NCBI RefSeq assembly: GCF_003231275.1
Contig: NZ_QKVL01000026.1
Location: forward strand, 31,629 to 95,628
Reading direction: 5' to 3'
DNA: 64,000 nt
Source of the DNA: Pseudomonas huaxiensis
GTDB lineage: Bacteria; Pseudomonadota; Gammaproteobacteria; Pseudomonadales; Pseudomonadaceae
Under the pieces are notes generated by a model. That model did not search any database and had not been told where the DNA came from. It saw nothing but the letters and a program-made list of their open reading frames with translations. Within the stretch, counting starts at the first letter, position 1, and each line of letters starts with the position of its first letter. Both the position numbers and the translations under genes were made by a program. Below, in pieces: positions 24,995-34,334 of the stretch.

Positions 24995-25795
24995 TTACCT
25001 GTTGAAGCTTTGCACACAGTCAGATTTATTCCACAACAAAGGCAGGATACTTTGCAGGTGTATGGGGTCGGCGCTGGTCCAGAATTGTGTAGGACGCGCG
25101 GGACCGGCCGCCAGAAGATGGCGCTCGGCCAGCAAGCGCTGGAGCTGCCGGGCCACGGCGGCGCCGGTGTCAATGATTGCCACCGATGCCGGGACCATCT
25201 CGCCCAGCAGAGGCTTGAGGAAGGGGTAATGGGTGCAACCAAGAATGATGGTGTCGCATCCAGCCGCCAGCAACGGATCGACATAACCCTGCAAGAGCTG
25301 GCGCAGGGCCGGGCTGTCGAGGTCGCCCGACTCGATCAGTTCCACCAGCCCCGGACAGGGCTGGGTTACCACCCGCACATCCGTGGCGAAGCGGTCGAGC
25401 AAGGCCGCGAACTTGGCGCTTTGCAGGGTGCCGGTGGTGGCCAACACCCCGACCACGCCACTGCGGGTCGCCGCGGCGGCCGGTTTCACGGCCGGCTCCA
25501 TGCCCACCAAAGGCCATTGCGGGAAACGCTCGCGAAGATCGGCGGCTGCGGCGACGGTAGCGGTATTACAGGCCAGGACCACGGCTTTGACGCCCTGCTC
25601 CTGAAAGAATTCGGCCACCTTGCGACAGCGCTGGCGAATAAACTCCGGGGACTTCTCGCCGTAGGGGATATTGCCGCAGTCGGCTACGTACAGCAGCGAT
25701 TCATTGGGCAGCAGCCGGCTGATTTCCGCCAGCACCGACAGGCCGCCGACACCGGAGTCGAACACGCCGACCGGCGCTGCAGAGGCCTCAGCCAT
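24995..25795 (-). CDS. murI: glutamate racemase
   Basis: A 266-residue cytoplasmic enzyme supplying D-glutamate for peptidoglycan. The two catalytic cysteines are in ACNTATVAAA and LGCTHYPFL; the N-terminal VFDSGVGGLSVL binds substrate. The ATG at 25795 lies inside the last codons of moeB and fits the family length; upstream codons belong to moeB in another frame. Part of a tight hemA-prfA-prmC-moeB-murI operon. Confidence 0.94.
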   Translation of the reverse strand: MAEASAAPVGVFDSGVGGLSVLAEISRLLPNESLLYVADCGNIPYGEKSPEFIRQRCRKVAEFFQEQGVKAVVLACNTATVAAAADLRERFPQWPLVGMEPAVKPAAAATRSGVVGVLATTGTLQSAKFAALLDRFATDVRVVTQPCPGLVELIESGDLDSPALRQLLQGYVDPLLAAGCDTIILGCTHYPFLKPLLGEMVPASVAIIDTGAAVARQLQRLLAERHLLAAGPARPTQFWTSADPIHLQSILPLLWNKSDCVQSFNR

Positions 25796-26543
25796 GGGTT
25801 GTCCCACAGACGGCGCAACCCGGATCGCGCTTGACCCGCAACTCGCGGAACCGAGTGCCCAGCGCATCGATCAACAGCAGGCGTCCCACCAGAGGCTCGC
25901 CGAAGCCGGCGAGTAGCTTCAGCGCTTCGAGCGCCTGAAGACTGCCGACCAGCCCCACCAGCGGCCCGACCACGCCGGCTTCGCTGCAGGTCAGTTCAGC
26001 ATCGCTGCCGTGACCATACAGGCAGTGGTAGCACGGACTTTCAGGGCGGCGTGGATCGAACACCGACAACTGTCCTTCCAGGCGAATCGCCGCGCCGCTG
26101 ACCAGCGGCTTGCCGGCCTTGACGCATGCAGCGTTGACCGCTTCGCGGGTAGCGAAATTGTCCGAGCAGTCCAGCACCAGGTCCACAGCGTCCACCGCAG
26201 CGGCCAGGGAATCTTCATCGAGCGCCTGGCGATGCGGCACCAGATTGATATCCGGGTTGATCGCGCGCAGCCGCGTCAGCGCCGAGTCCACCTTGGGCAG
26301 ACCGACCGAAGCGCTGTCATGGATGATCTGGCGTTGCAGGTTGGTCAGGTCGACCGTATCGAAATCAGCCAGGTGCAGGGTGCCGACACCTGCGGCCGCC
26401 AGATACAAGGCCACCGGCGAGCCAAGGCCGCCGAGCCCGATAATCAATGCGCGGCTGCCCTTGAGGCGCAACTGGCCGTCGATATCGATCTGCGCCAGGA
26501 GGATCTGGCGGCTGTAACGCAGCAGTTCCTCGTCGGTCAGCAC
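25788..26543 (-). CDS. moeB: molybdopterin-synthase adenylyltransferase MoeB
   Basis: A 251-residue E1-like enzyme that adenylates the C-terminus of the small molybdopterin-synthase subunit MoaD. The ATP loop GLGGLGSPVALYLAAAGVG and the two zinc-binding CxxC pairs (CYHC and CAVC) are present. There is no C-terminal rhodanese domain, as usual for bacterial MoeB. Translation starts at GTG inside the end of prmC (overlap 7 bp). The prfA-prmC-moeB-murI order is conserved in pseudomonads (PA4662-PA4665). Confidence 0.92.
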   Translation of the reverse strand: MLTDEELLRYSRQILLAQIDIDGQLRLKGSRALIIGLGGLGSPVALYLAAAGVGTLHLADFDTVDLTNLQRQIIHDSASVGLPKVDSALTRLRAINPDINLVPHRQALDEDSLAAAVDAVDLVLDCSDNFATREAVNAACVKAGKPLVSGAAIRLEGQLSVFDPRRPESPCYHCLYGHGSDAELTCSEAGVVGPLVGLVGSLQALEALKLLAGFGEPLVGRLLLIDALGTRFRELRVKRDPGCAVCGTTHG

Positions 26544-27367
26544 GGCAGGCGTCCCAGGGTGATGCGTTCGTGGCCACCCAGGTCGAGGCGGCTTTCGATC
26601 TGTTCAAAGCCGTGCCGGGCCAGCAACTCACGGACCGAGGCAGCCTGGTCGTAGCCGTGCTCCAGCAGCAACCAGCCACCCGCCAGCAGGTGAGCCGGCG
26701 CCTCGGCAACGATCTGGCGCAGGTCGTCCAGGCCATCATCGCCCGCCACCAGCGCACTGCTGGGCTCGAAACGCACATCGCCGGCGACCAGATGCGGATC
26801 TTCGGCGGCAATGTAGGGCGGGTTGCTGATGATCAACTGGAAACGCTGCTCGCCCAGGGCACTGAACCAGTGGCTGGTGAGCACGGTGACGTTGTCCAGT
26901 TGCAGACGCTGGCGATTGCGCTCGGCAAGGGCCACGGCTTCCAGCACCCGGTCGACCGCGGTCACCTGCCATTGCCGGCGCTCACTGGCCAGGGCCAGGG
27001 CGATGGCGCCGGTGCCGGTGCCGAGGTCGAGCACCTGCGCCGGCTCGGCGGGCAGCAATGCCAGGGCAGTTTCCACCAGCAGCTCGGTTTCCGGACGCGG
27101 GATCAGGGTATGCGGGGCGACTTCAAGGTCCAGGTTCCAGAACCCTTGCTGGCCAAGAATATAAGCCACCGGCTCACCGGCGCGACGGCGCTGCAGGTAG
27201 CTGGCGAAGGTCTGCGCCGCCTCGCTGCTGACGATGCGCTCCGGCCAGGTATGCAGGTAGCTGCGGGATTTGCCGATGGCGGCAGCCAGGAGCAGTTCGA
27301 TATCCAGACGCGCGGTCGGCGAATCGGGAAGCTCCGCGCCGCGAAGCAGGCTGGCAATGATGGTCAT
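26537..27367 (-). CDS. prmC: peptide chain release factor N5-glutamine methyltransferase PrmC
   Basis: A 276-residue SAM-dependent methylase (HemK) that methylates the GGQ glutamine of RF1 and RF2. The SAM loop VLDLGTGTGAIALALASE and the catalytic NPPY (in LIISNPPYIA) are intact; the N-terminal helical bundle that grips the release factor is present. It starts directly after the prfA stop codon with no gap, so it is coupled to its own substrate gene. Confidence 0.95.
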   Translation of the reverse strand: MTIIASLLRGAELPDSPTARLDIELLLAAAIGKSRSYLHTWPERIVSSEAAQTFASYLQRRRAGEPVAYILGQQGFWNLDLEVAPHTLIPRPETELLVETALALLPAEPAQVLDLGTGTGAIALALASERRQWQVTAVDRVLEAVALAERNRQRLQLDNVTVLTSHWFSALGEQRFQLIISNPPYIAAEDPHLVAGDVRFEPSSALVAGDDGLDDLRQIVAEAPAHLLAGGWLLLEHGYDQAASVRELLARHGFEQIESRLDLGGHERITLGRLPC

Positions 27368-28450
27368 TTAGTCACCCAGTGCGGCCAGTTGATCGGCCTG
27401 GTATTCGGCCAGCAGCGGCTCGATGATCGCATCCACACCACCCGCGAGCACTTCGTCCAGCGAGTAGAGCGTCAGGTTGATGCGGTGATCGGTGACCCGA
27501 CCCTGTGGATAGTTGTAAGTGCGGATGCGCTCGGAGCGGTCGCCGGAACCGACCAGCAGCTTGCGCTCGCTGGCGATGGCGTTCTGTGCGGCGCTGGTCT
27601 GCATGTCGTTGAGCCGCGCCGACAGCCAGGACATGGCCCGCGCGCGGTTCTTGTGCTGCGAACGCTCTTCCTGGCATTCGACCACCGTGCCGGTGGGCAA
27701 GTGGGTGATGCGGATCGCCGAATCGGTCTTGTTCACGTGCTGACCACCGGCGCCCGAGGCGCGGTAGGTATCGACGCGCAGGTCGGCCGGGTTGATCTCG
27801 ATCGCCGCTTGCTCATCAGGCTCGGGCAGCACCGCCACGGTGCAGGCCGAAGTGTGGATACGGCCCTGGGATTCGGTTTCCGGAACCCGCTGCACGCGGT
27901 GCGCGCCGGACTCGAACTTGAGCTTGCCGTAGACACTGTCGCCCTCGACGCGGGCGATGATTTCCTTGTAGCCGCCGTGCTCACCCTCGTTTTCCGAGAG
28001 GATTTCCAGGCGCCAGCCACGCCGCTCGGCGTAGCGCGAATACATGCGGAACAGGTCGCCGGAGAAGATCGCCGCCTCGTCGCCGCCGGTCCCTGCGCGG
28101 ATTTCCAGGAACACGTTGCGGCCGTCGTTGGGGTCCTTGGGCAGCAGCAGGCGTTGCAACTGGGCCTCCAGTTCCTGCAGTTGCTCCTTGGCTTCGCGAA
28201 CTTCGTCGACGGCCATTTCCCGCATGTCGGGGTCGCTGTCCTTGAGCAGCGCCTGGGCCTGCTCGAGGTCGTCCTGCAACTTGCACCACTGGGCATACCC
28301 GGCAGCCACCGGTTCGACCTCGGCATACTCGCGGGAGTAGGCGCGGAAACGGGTCTGGTCGGAAATGACCTCGGCATCGCCCAGCAGGGCGGTCAGTTCC
28401 TCGAAGCGGTCCTGGAGGATTTCCAGTTTTCTGAGCAGCGACGCTTTCAT
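27368..28450 (-). CDS. prfA: peptide chain release factor 1
   Basis: A 360-residue class I release factor reading UAA and UAG. The GGQ motif is in GAGGQHVNKTDSAIR and the codon-recognition PxT element corresponds to VPETESQGRIHTS. Length is standard. Its ATG overlaps the hemA stop (ATGA), so it is coupled to hemA, the conserved hemA-prfA arrangement. Confidence 0.97.
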   Translation of the reverse strand: MKASLLRKLEILQDRFEELTALLGDAEVISDQTRFRAYSREYAEVEPVAAGYAQWCKLQDDLEQAQALLKDSDPDMREMAVDEVREAKEQLQELEAQLQRLLLPKDPNDGRNVFLEIRAGTGGDEAAIFSGDLFRMYSRYAERRGWRLEILSENEGEHGGYKEIIARVEGDSVYGKLKFESGAHRVQRVPETESQGRIHTSACTVAVLPEPDEQAAIEINPADLRVDTYRASGAGGQHVNKTDSAIRITHLPTGTVVECQEERSQHKNRARAMSWLSARLNDMQTSAAQNAIASERKLLVGSGDRSERIRTYNYPQGRVTDHRINLTLYSLDEVLAGGVDAIIEPLLAEYQADQLAALGD

Positions 28451-29724
28451 TGCGGGGTTTTATCCGTGGAGCCCTCGTTGAGGGCAAAGAGTTCCTGGGC
28501 CATGGCCAGCGCATCGTGGCGGCCTTCGGCGGAGAGCTTTTTCAGCTGCACGCTGGGTGCATGCAGCAATTTGTTGGTCAGGCCGCGGGCCAGTTGCACC
28601 AGGACCTCCTCGGCGCTGGAACCATTGGCCAGCAGACGCTGGGCCTTTTGCAGTTCCTCGTCGCGCAGACGCTCGCTCTGCTGACGGTACGCCTTGAGCA
28701 CATCCACCGCCGCCAGCGCGCGAAGGCGCGACATGAAGTCTTCGGCACCCACCGTCACCAGTTCTTCGGCGGCCTGGGCGGCACCTTGACGGCTCTTGAG
28801 GTTTTCCGCGACCACATCGTGGAGGTCGTCGACCGTATAAAGGTAGACGTCATCCAGTTCGCCCACTTGCGGCTCGATATCCCGCGGCACGGCGATGTCG
28901 ACCATGAAGATCGGCTTGTGCCGGCGCAGTTTCAGCGCGCTTTCGACCGCACCTTTGCCAAGGATCGGCAACTGGCTCGCGGTGGAACTGATGACGATGT
29001 CGCTGTTGACCAGTTCTTGCGGGATGTCCGCCAGCAGCACCGCGTGGGCGCCGAACTGCTCGGCCAGGATGCTGGCGCGCTCCAGCGTGCGGTTGGCCAC
29101 GACAATCCGCCGTACGCCCTGCTCATGCAGGTGCCGCGCGACCAGGGTGATGGTCTCGCCGGCGCCGATCAGCAGCGCCTGGCTGCGGCCCAGGTCACTG
29201 AAGATCTGCTTGGCCAGGCTGACCGCGGCGAAAGCCACCGACACCGGGTTCTCGCCGATGGCGGTATCGGTGCGCACCTGCTTGGCGGCGCTGAACGTGG
29301 CCTGGAACAGCCGGCCCAACAGCGGACCGATGGTGCCGGCCTCGCGGGCCACGGCGTAGGCGGACTTCATCTGGCCGAGGATCTGCGGCTCGCCGAGCAC
29401 CAGCGAGTCGAGCCCGGAAGCCACGCGCATCATGTGCCGAACGGCGGCATGATCCTCGTGGATATAGGCACTGGCGCGCAGTTCATCGACGCTCAACTGG
29501 TGATAGTCGGCCAGCCAGCGCAGCACCGCATCGGCCGCCAGGTGGTCCTGCTCGATGTACAGTTCGCTGCGATTGCAGGTCGAAAGGATTGCGGCTTCCC
29601 GGCTGGCAGTCAGTCGGCAGAGCTGCTGCAAGGCTTCCACCAGCTGCTCGGGGGTAAACGCCACGCGCTCGCGTACGTCTACCGAGGCAGTCTTATGGTT
29701 GATACCGAGGGCAAGAAAGGCCAT
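28447..29724 (-). CDS. hemA: glutamyl-tRNA reductase
   Basis: A 425-residue NADPH-dependent enzyme converting glutamyl-tRNA to glutamate-1-semialdehyde, the first step of tetrapyrrole synthesis. The catalytic cysteine is in LSTCNRSELY; the NADP domain has LIGAGETITLVARHL. The C-terminal dimerisation helix is complete. It heads the hemA-prfA-prmC-moeB-murI operon and is divergent from the TPR lipoprotein gene. Confidence 0.97.
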   Translation of the reverse strand: MAFLALGINHKTASVDVRERVAFTPEQLVEALQQLCRLTASREAAILSTCNRSELYIEQDHLAADAVLRWLADYHQLSVDELRASAYIHEDHAAVRHMMRVASGLDSLVLGEPQILGQMKSAYAVAREAGTIGPLLGRLFQATFSAAKQVRTDTAIGENPVSVAFAAVSLAKQIFSDLGRSQALLIGAGETITLVARHLHEQGVRRIVVANRTLERASILAEQFGAHAVLLADIPQELVNSDIVISSTASQLPILGKGAVESALKLRRHKPIFMVDIAVPRDIEPQVGELDDVYLYTVDDLHDVVAENLKSRQGAAQAAEELVTVGAEDFMSRLRALAAVDVLKAYRQQSERLRDEELQKAQRLLANGSSAEEVLVQLARGLTNKLLHAPSVQLKKLSAEGRHDALAMAQELFALNEGSTDKTPQ

Positions 29725-29846
29725 TCAAGGTCGCTGATTGTGACGTGAAGCCGATAATTGTCCTACTTCGCTGGATTGAGAACAACCACCGCTCGCGATT
29801 GTCTCTAATACACTGTATCCACACACCCCATCGCGAGTGGGTTTGC

Positions 29847-29864
29847 CATGACGCTTGTGTCATG
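29847..29864. promoter_or_regulatory. inverted repeat in the hemA/TPR divergent region
   Basis: CATGAC-GCTTGT-GTCATG lies in the 177-bp divergent gap, 38 bp before the TPR lipoprotein ATG. It could be an operator or a leader hairpin. No sigma70 hexamers are clear. Confidence 0.3.
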
Positions 29865-29901
29865 ATGGCCCGACCGCAGGTTAGTCGCCCAAAATCTCCT
29901 T

Positions 29902-31629
29902 ATGAATAGATCTTCCGCGTTGCTCCTTGCCCTTGCCCTGCTCCAGGGTTGCCAGGCTTTGCCAGGTGCCCGGGACGCCACACCGCCCGCCGGGCAGCAG
30001 GTCGCGCCGACCGCCGCGCCCGAGCCGACGGTCTACGGCTCGTTCACCCAGGACACCCTCTATAGCCTGTTGGTCGCCGAACTGGCGGGGCAGCGCAATC
30101 GCTTCGATATCGCCCTGGACAACTACGTGATCCAGGCCGAAAAGACCCAGGATCCGGCCATTTCCGAGCGCGCCTTCCGCATCGCTGAATACCTCGGTGC
30201 CGACCAATCCGCGCTGGATACCTCGTTGATCTGGGCGAAAAACGACCCTGAAAACATCGATGCGCAGCGCGCCGCCGCGATCCAGCTGGCCCGCGCCGGG
30301 CGCTACGACGACTCCATGGTATTCATGGAAAAGGTGCTGCAAGGCCAGGGCGACACGCATTTCGATTTCCTTGCCCTGTCCGCTGCCGAAACCGACCAGG
30401 ACACCCGCGACGGCCTGCAAAAGAGTTTCGACCGACTGCTGCAGAAATACCCGGACAACAGCCAGCTGGTATTCGGCAAGGCCTTGCTGCTGCAACAGGA
30501 TGGCAAGTCCCAGGCGGCGCTGAGCCTGCTTGAAGAACATCCGCCGCAGGACGACGAAATCGCCCCGGTGCTGCTGCGCGCCCGCCTGCTGCAGACCCTG
30601 GACCGCGGCCCAGAAGCCCTGCCGCTGCTGCGCAAGACCATCGCCCGCCACCCCGACGACAAGCGCCTGCGCCTGACCTACGCGCGGATGCTGGTTGAGC
30701 AGGACCGGGTCGACGACGCCAAGGTCGAGTTTGCCAGCCTGCTGCAGCAATACCCGGACGACGATGAACTGCGCTACTCCCTGGCGCTGGTCAGCCTCGA
30801 AGCCAAGGCGTACGACGAAGCGGCCACCTACCTGGAAGACCTGATTACCCGCGAAAGCCATGTCGATGCCGCGCACCTGAACCTGGGCCGCATCCGCGAG
30901 GAGCGCAACGATCTGGAAGGTGCGCTGGCCGAATACGCTCAGGTCGGCCCCGGCAACGATTACCTGGCGGCACAATTGCGCCAGGCCGACATTCTCATCG
31001 CCAACGGCCGCGCCGACGAAGCCACCCGCCGCCTCGACGCCGCCCGCGAAGCCCAGCCCGACTACGCGATCCAGCTTTATCTGATCGAAGCCGAGACCCT
31101 GGGCAACAACGAAAAGGATGCGCAGGCGCTGCGGGTGCTGGAAAAAGCCATCAAGCAGTACCCGGACGACCTCAACCTGCTTTACACCCGCGCCATGCTC
31201 GCCGAGAAACGCGACGATTTGACGCAGATGGAAAAGGACCTGCGCAGCATCATCACCCGCGAGCCGGAAAACGCCATGGCGCTCAACGCCCTCGGCTACA
31301 CCCTCGCCGACCGCACCACGCGCTACGGCGAAGCCAAGGACCTGATCGAAAAAGCCCACCTGATCAACCCGGACGACCCGGCCGTACTCGACAGCCTCGG
31401 CTGGGTGAACTACCGCCTGGGCAATCTCGACGAAGCCGAGCGCCTGCTGCGCCGGGCCCTCGAACGCTTCCCCGATCATGAAGTCGCGGCACACCTGGGC
31501 GAAGTGCTCTGGGCCAACGGCAAGCGTCGCGAGGCTCGCCAGGTCTGGGCCAAGGCCTTCGAAGCACAACCCGACAGCCCCATCCTGCGCAAGACCGTCC
31601 TGCGCCTGACCGGATCCGAGACTCTCTAA
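29902..31629 (+). CDS. tetratricopeptide-repeat lipoprotein (PA4667-like)
   Basis: A 575-residue protein with a lipoprotein signal peptide ending LLQGC (Cys17) and at least seven helical TPR-type repeats through the rest (for instance LGRIREERNDLEGALAEYAQ and NYRLGNLDEAERLLRRAL). Such scaffolds hold multiprotein envelope assemblies, and this one probably faces the periplasm at the outer membrane. It is followed after three bases by lolB, the outer-membrane lipoprotein receptor, suggesting a role in lipoprotein or envelope biogenesis. The ribosome binding site is weak. Confidence 0.88.
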   Translation: MNRSSALLLALALLQGCQALPGARDATPPAGQQVAPTAAPEPTVYGSFTQDTLYSLLVAELAGQRNRFDIALDNYVIQAEKTQDPAISERAFRIAEYLGADQSALDTSLIWAKNDPENIDAQRAAAIQLARAGRYDDSMVFMEKVLQGQGDTHFDFLALSAAETDQDTRDGLQKSFDRLLQKYPDNSQLVFGKALLLQQDGKSQAALSLLEEHPPQDDEIAPVLLRARLLQTLDRGPEALPLLRKTIARHPDDKRLRLTYARMLVEQDRVDDAKVEFASLLQQYPDDDELRYSLALVSLEAKAYDEAATYLEDLITRESHVDAAHLNLGRIREERNDLEGALAEYAQVGPGNDYLAAQLRQADILIANGRADEATRRLDAAREAQPDYAIQLYLIEAETLGNNEKDAQALRVLEKAIKQYPDDLNLLYTRAMLAEKRDDLTQMEKDLRSIITREPENAMALNALGYTLADRTTRYGEAKDLIEKAHLINPDDPAVLDSLGWVNYRLGNLDEAERLLRRALERFPDHEVAAHLGEVLWANGKRREARQVWAKAFEAQPDSPILRKTVLRLTGSETL

Positions 31630-31632
31630 GCC

Positions 31633-32250
31633 ATGTTCTTGCGCCATCTCATCACTTTCAGCCTGATTGCCCTGCTCGCCGGTTGCACCGGCTTCGGATC
31701 CCGCGAAGCCGTCGAAGGCCAGGGCAGCCCGCAACTCTGGCGTGAACATAAACAGCAGTTGAGCACCCTCGACGGCTGGCAGATCAACGGCAAAGTCGGC
31801 ATTCGCGCACCGAAGGACTCCGGCAGCGGCACCCTGTTCTGGTTGCAGCGCCAGGATTACTACGACATCCGCCTGTCCGGCCCGCTGGGTCGCGGCGCCG
31901 CCCGCCTGACCGGTCGCCCGGGCCAGGTGGTGCTGGAAGTCGCCAACCAGGGCCGCTTCGAAGCGCAATCGCCGGAAACCCTGCTGGCCGAACAACTGGG
32001 CTGGGAGTTGCCGGTATCGCACCTGGTCTGGTGGGTCCGTGGCCTGCCCGCCCCTGACAGCAAAAGCCGCCTGACCCTCGACGGCAACAGTCGCCTGGCG
32101 AGCCTCGAGCAGGATGGCTGGCAGGTTGAATACAGCAACTACACCCTGCAAAACGGTTACTGGCTGCCGGAACGCCTGAAGATGCATGGCCAGAACCTGG
32201 ACGTGACGGTGGTGCTCAAGGAATGGCAACCGCGCCAACTGGGGCACTGA
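31633..32250 (+). CDS. lolB: outer membrane lipoprotein-insertion protein LolB
   Basis: A 205-residue lipoprotein (signal ending LLAGC, Cys18) that receives lipoproteins from LolA and inserts them into the outer membrane. The mature part is a half-barrel with WQINGKVGIR and SGTLFWLQR. It overlaps nothing; ispE follows after one base. The lolB-ispE-prs order is conserved in gamma-proteobacteria. Confidence 0.94.
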   Translation: MFLRHLITFSLIALLAGCTGFGSREAVEGQGSPQLWREHKQQLSTLDGWQINGKVGIRAPKDSGSGTLFWLQRQDYYDIRLSGPLGRGAARLTGRPGQVVLEVANQGRFEAQSPETLLAEQLGWELPVSHLVWWVRGLPAPDSKSRLTLDGNSRLASLEQDGWQVEYSNYTLQNGYWLPERLKMHGQNLDVTVVLKEWQPRQLGH

Positions 32251-32251
32251 C

Positions 32252-33097
32252 ATGACCACCCTGACCCTGCCCGCCCCGGCCAAGCTCAACCTGATGCTGC
32301 ACATTCTTGGCCGTCGCCCCGACGGTTATCACGAGCTGCAAACGCTTTTCCAGTTTCTCGAGCACGGTGACGAACTGCGTTTCGCCGTGCGCGAAGACGG
32401 TGAAATCCGCCTGCACACCCAGATCGACAACGTCCCCCACGACAGCAACCTGATCGTCCGGGCTGCGCGCAAATTGCAGCAACTGACCGGCACTACATTG
32501 GGCGCCGACATCTGGCTGACCAAGGTGTTGCCCATGGGCGGCGGCATCGGCGGTGGCAGTTCGGATGCGGCCACCACGCTGCTCGGGCTGGATCACTTGT
32601 GGAAAACCGGCTGCAGCGAAGATCAACTGGCTGAGCTGGGCCTGGGACTGGGTGCCGACGTACCGGTTTTCGTCCGCGGCCACGCAGCGTTCGCCGAGGG
32701 CGTGGGCGAAAAACTCACGCCGGTTGACCCTGAAGAGCCGTGGTATGTCGTGCTGGTCCCACAAGTGTCTGTAAGTACAGCAGAAATTTTTTCACACCCT
32801 TTGTTGACACGTGATTCAAAGCCCATTAAAGTGCGCCCCGTTCCCAAGGGAAACAGTCGTAATGACTGCCAAGCGGTAGTTGAGCAAAGTTACCCAGATG
32901 TACGTAACGCCTTGAATTTGCTAAACAAATTCACTGATGCAAGACTCACCGGAACTGGAAGTTGTGTGTTTGGGGCCTTCCCAGACAAAGCTGAAGCTGA
33001 TAAAGTTTTGGCCCTTCTTGCAGAGACCCAAACAGGGTTCGTGGCAAAAGGAAGCAACATTTCAATGTTGCATCGAACGTTACGAAGTCTGCTCTAG
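32252..33097 (+). CDS. ispE: 4-diphosphocytidyl-2-C-methyl-D-erythritol kinase
   Basis: A 281-residue GHMP kinase of the non-mevalonate isoprenoid pathway. PAPAKLNLMLHILGRRPDGYHEL opens the substrate pocket, and the ATP loop PMGGGIGGGSSDAA is at about residues 95-108. From about 32760 onward the coding sequence becomes visibly AT-richer with rarer codons, and it contains a near-consensus promoter. The reading frame stays intact, so this reflects overlapping regulatory constraint rather than decay. Confidence 0.95.
   Translation: MTTLTLPAPAKLNLMLHILGRRPDGYHELQTLFQFLEHGDELRFAVREDGEIRLHTQIDNVPHDSNLIVRAARKLQQLTGTTLGADIWLTKVLPMGGGIGGGSSDAATTLLGLDHLWKTGCSEDQLAELGLGLGADVPVFVRGHAAFAEGVGEKLTPVDPEEPWYVVLVPQVSVSTAEIFSHPLLTRDSKPIKVRPVPKGNSRNDCQAVVEQSYPDVRNALNLLNKFTDARLTGTGSCVFGAFPDKAEADKVLALLAETQTGFVAKGSNISMLHRTLRSLL
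32804..32832 (+). promoter_or_regulatory. internal sigma70 promoter for tRNA-Gln/prs
   Basis: A perfect TTGACA (32804-32809), a 17-bp spacer and TAAAGT (32827-32832) lie inside the 3' end of ispE, about 300 bp before tRNA-Gln and 420 bp before prs. The flanking AT-rich shift in ispE supports a real promoter. Confidence 0.8.
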
Positions 33098-33131
33098 GAA
33101 TCGAGTACAAGGTACTCGCAGCAACAGATAC

Positions 33132-33206
33132 AGGGGCGTCGCCAAGCGGTAAGGCAGCAGGTTTTGATCCTGCCATGCGTTGGTTCGAATCCAGCCGCCC
33201 CTGCCA
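33132..33206 (+). tRNA. tRNA-Gln (UUG anticodon)
   Basis: A 75-nt tRNA with acceptor stem AGGGGCG (33132-33138) pairing with CGCCCCT (33196-33202), a discriminator G and encoded CCA (33204-33206). The anticodon arm GCAGG-TTTTGAT-CCTGC gives anticodon TTG, reading CAA. The T-arm carries GGTTCGAATCC. The ispE-tRNA-Gln-prs order is conserved in Pseudomonas. Confidence 0.98.
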
Positions 33207-33253
33207 TTTTCCTATACTCATCCAGGTATACCCTCAGCCTTCAGGTACTGCGC

Positions 33254-34195
33254 GTGTCCAAGATGATGGTCTTTACGGGGAACGCCAACCCCGATCTTGC
33301 TCGGCGCGTCGTGCGTCAGCTGCATATCCCACTGGGTGATGTTTCTGTCGGTAAGTTCTCCGACGGCGAAATCAGCACTGAGATTAATGAAAACGTCCGC
33401 GGTAAAGACGTCTTTATCATTCAGCCGACTTGCGCGCCAACCAACGATAATCTGATGGAACTGGTAGTGATGGCTGATGCCTTCCGCCGCTCCTCAGCGT
33501 CTCGAATCACTGCCGTGATTCCTTACTTCGGATATGCCCGCCAGGATCGCCGTCCGCGTTCGGCGCGTGTAGCTATCAGCGCCAAAGTTGTCGCTGACAT
33601 GCTCACCGTCGTAGGTATCGACCGTGTTCTCACCGTCGACCTGCACGCTGACCAGATCCAGGGTTTCTTCGATATTCCGGTAGATAACATCTACGGCTCC
33701 CCCGTTCTGGTGGATGACATCGAAGACCAGCGTTTCGAAAATCTCATGATCGTTTCCCCGGACATCGGTGGTGTCGTGCGTGCACGTGCCGTCGCCAAGT
33801 CCTTGGGTGTCGATCTGGGTATCATCGACAAACGCCGCGAGAAGGCCAATCACTCCGAAGTGATGCATATCATCGGCGATGTCGAAGGACGCACCTGTAT
33901 TCTCGTCGACGACATGGTCGATACCGCCGGCACGCTGTGCCATGCGGCCAAGGCCCTGAAAGAACACGGCGCTGCCAAGGTTTACGCCTATTGCACGCAC
34001 CCTGTCCTCTCCGGTCGCGCGATCGAGAATATCGAGAACTCTGTGCTCGACGAGCTGGTGGTGACCAACACCATCCCGCTGTCCGCCGCTGCACAAGCCT
34101 GTGACCGTATCCGTCAACTGGATATCGCACCGGTAGTCGCTGAAGCGGTTCGCCGTATCAGCAACGAAGAATCGATCAGCGCGATGTTCCGCTGA
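33254..34195 (+). CDS. prs: ribose-phosphate pyrophosphokinase
   Basis: A 313-residue enzyme making PRPP from ribose-5-phosphate and ATP, feeding purine, pyrimidine, histidine and NAD synthesis. The PRPP loop CILVDDMVDTAGT and the ATP-site FGYARQDRR are intact. The start is a GTG at 33254, giving the family opening SKMMVFTGNANPDLA; the longer frame upstream runs into the tRNA. Upstream there is no good ribosome site, so a weak start is likely. It depends on the promoter within ispE. Confidence 0.95.
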   Translation: MSKMMVFTGNANPDLARRVVRQLHIPLGDVSVGKFSDGEISTEINENVRGKDVFIIQPTCAPTNDNLMELVVMADAFRRSSASRITAVIPYFGYARQDRRPRSARVAISAKVVADMLTVVGIDRVLTVDLHADQIQGFFDIPVDNIYGSPVLVDDIEDQRFENLMIVSPDIGGVVRARAVAKSLGVDLGIIDKRREKANHSEVMHIIGDVEGRTCILVDDMVDTAGTLCHAAKALKEHGAAKVYAYCTHPVLSGRAIENIENSVLDELVVTNTIPLSAAAQACDRIRQLDIAPVVAEAVRRISNEESISAMFR

Positions 34196-34231
34196 GGGCT
34201 TGCCCTCGCGAACACCCCGTTGACGAAAAGC

Positions 34232-34270
34232 GCCCCGCCCCAACACCTGTTGTTGGGGCGGGGCTTTTTT
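34232..34270 (+). terminator. strong intrinsic terminator after prs
   Basis: GCCCCGCCCCAACA (34232-34245) pairs with TGTTGGGGCGGGGC (34251-34264) around CCTGT, followed by T6 (34265-34270). Confidence 0.96.
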
Positions 34271-34334
34271 GCCCACCCCGCTTTGGCGCTGGTCGCAAAC
34301 GCCACTCGGGGGATGGCTACTCTGGAGATACAAA

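Noticed and set aside
29881..32304. An 807-codon minus-strand frame opposite the TPR lipoprotein and lolB
   Set aside because: Antisense to two recognised genes, no domain signature and no ribosome binding site.
33132..33206. tRNA-Gln as the attachment site of a genomic island
   Set aside because: No integrase, direct repeat or composition break follows it; prs, rplY, pth and ychF continue the core order. The accessory stretch starts only after 36.7 kb.
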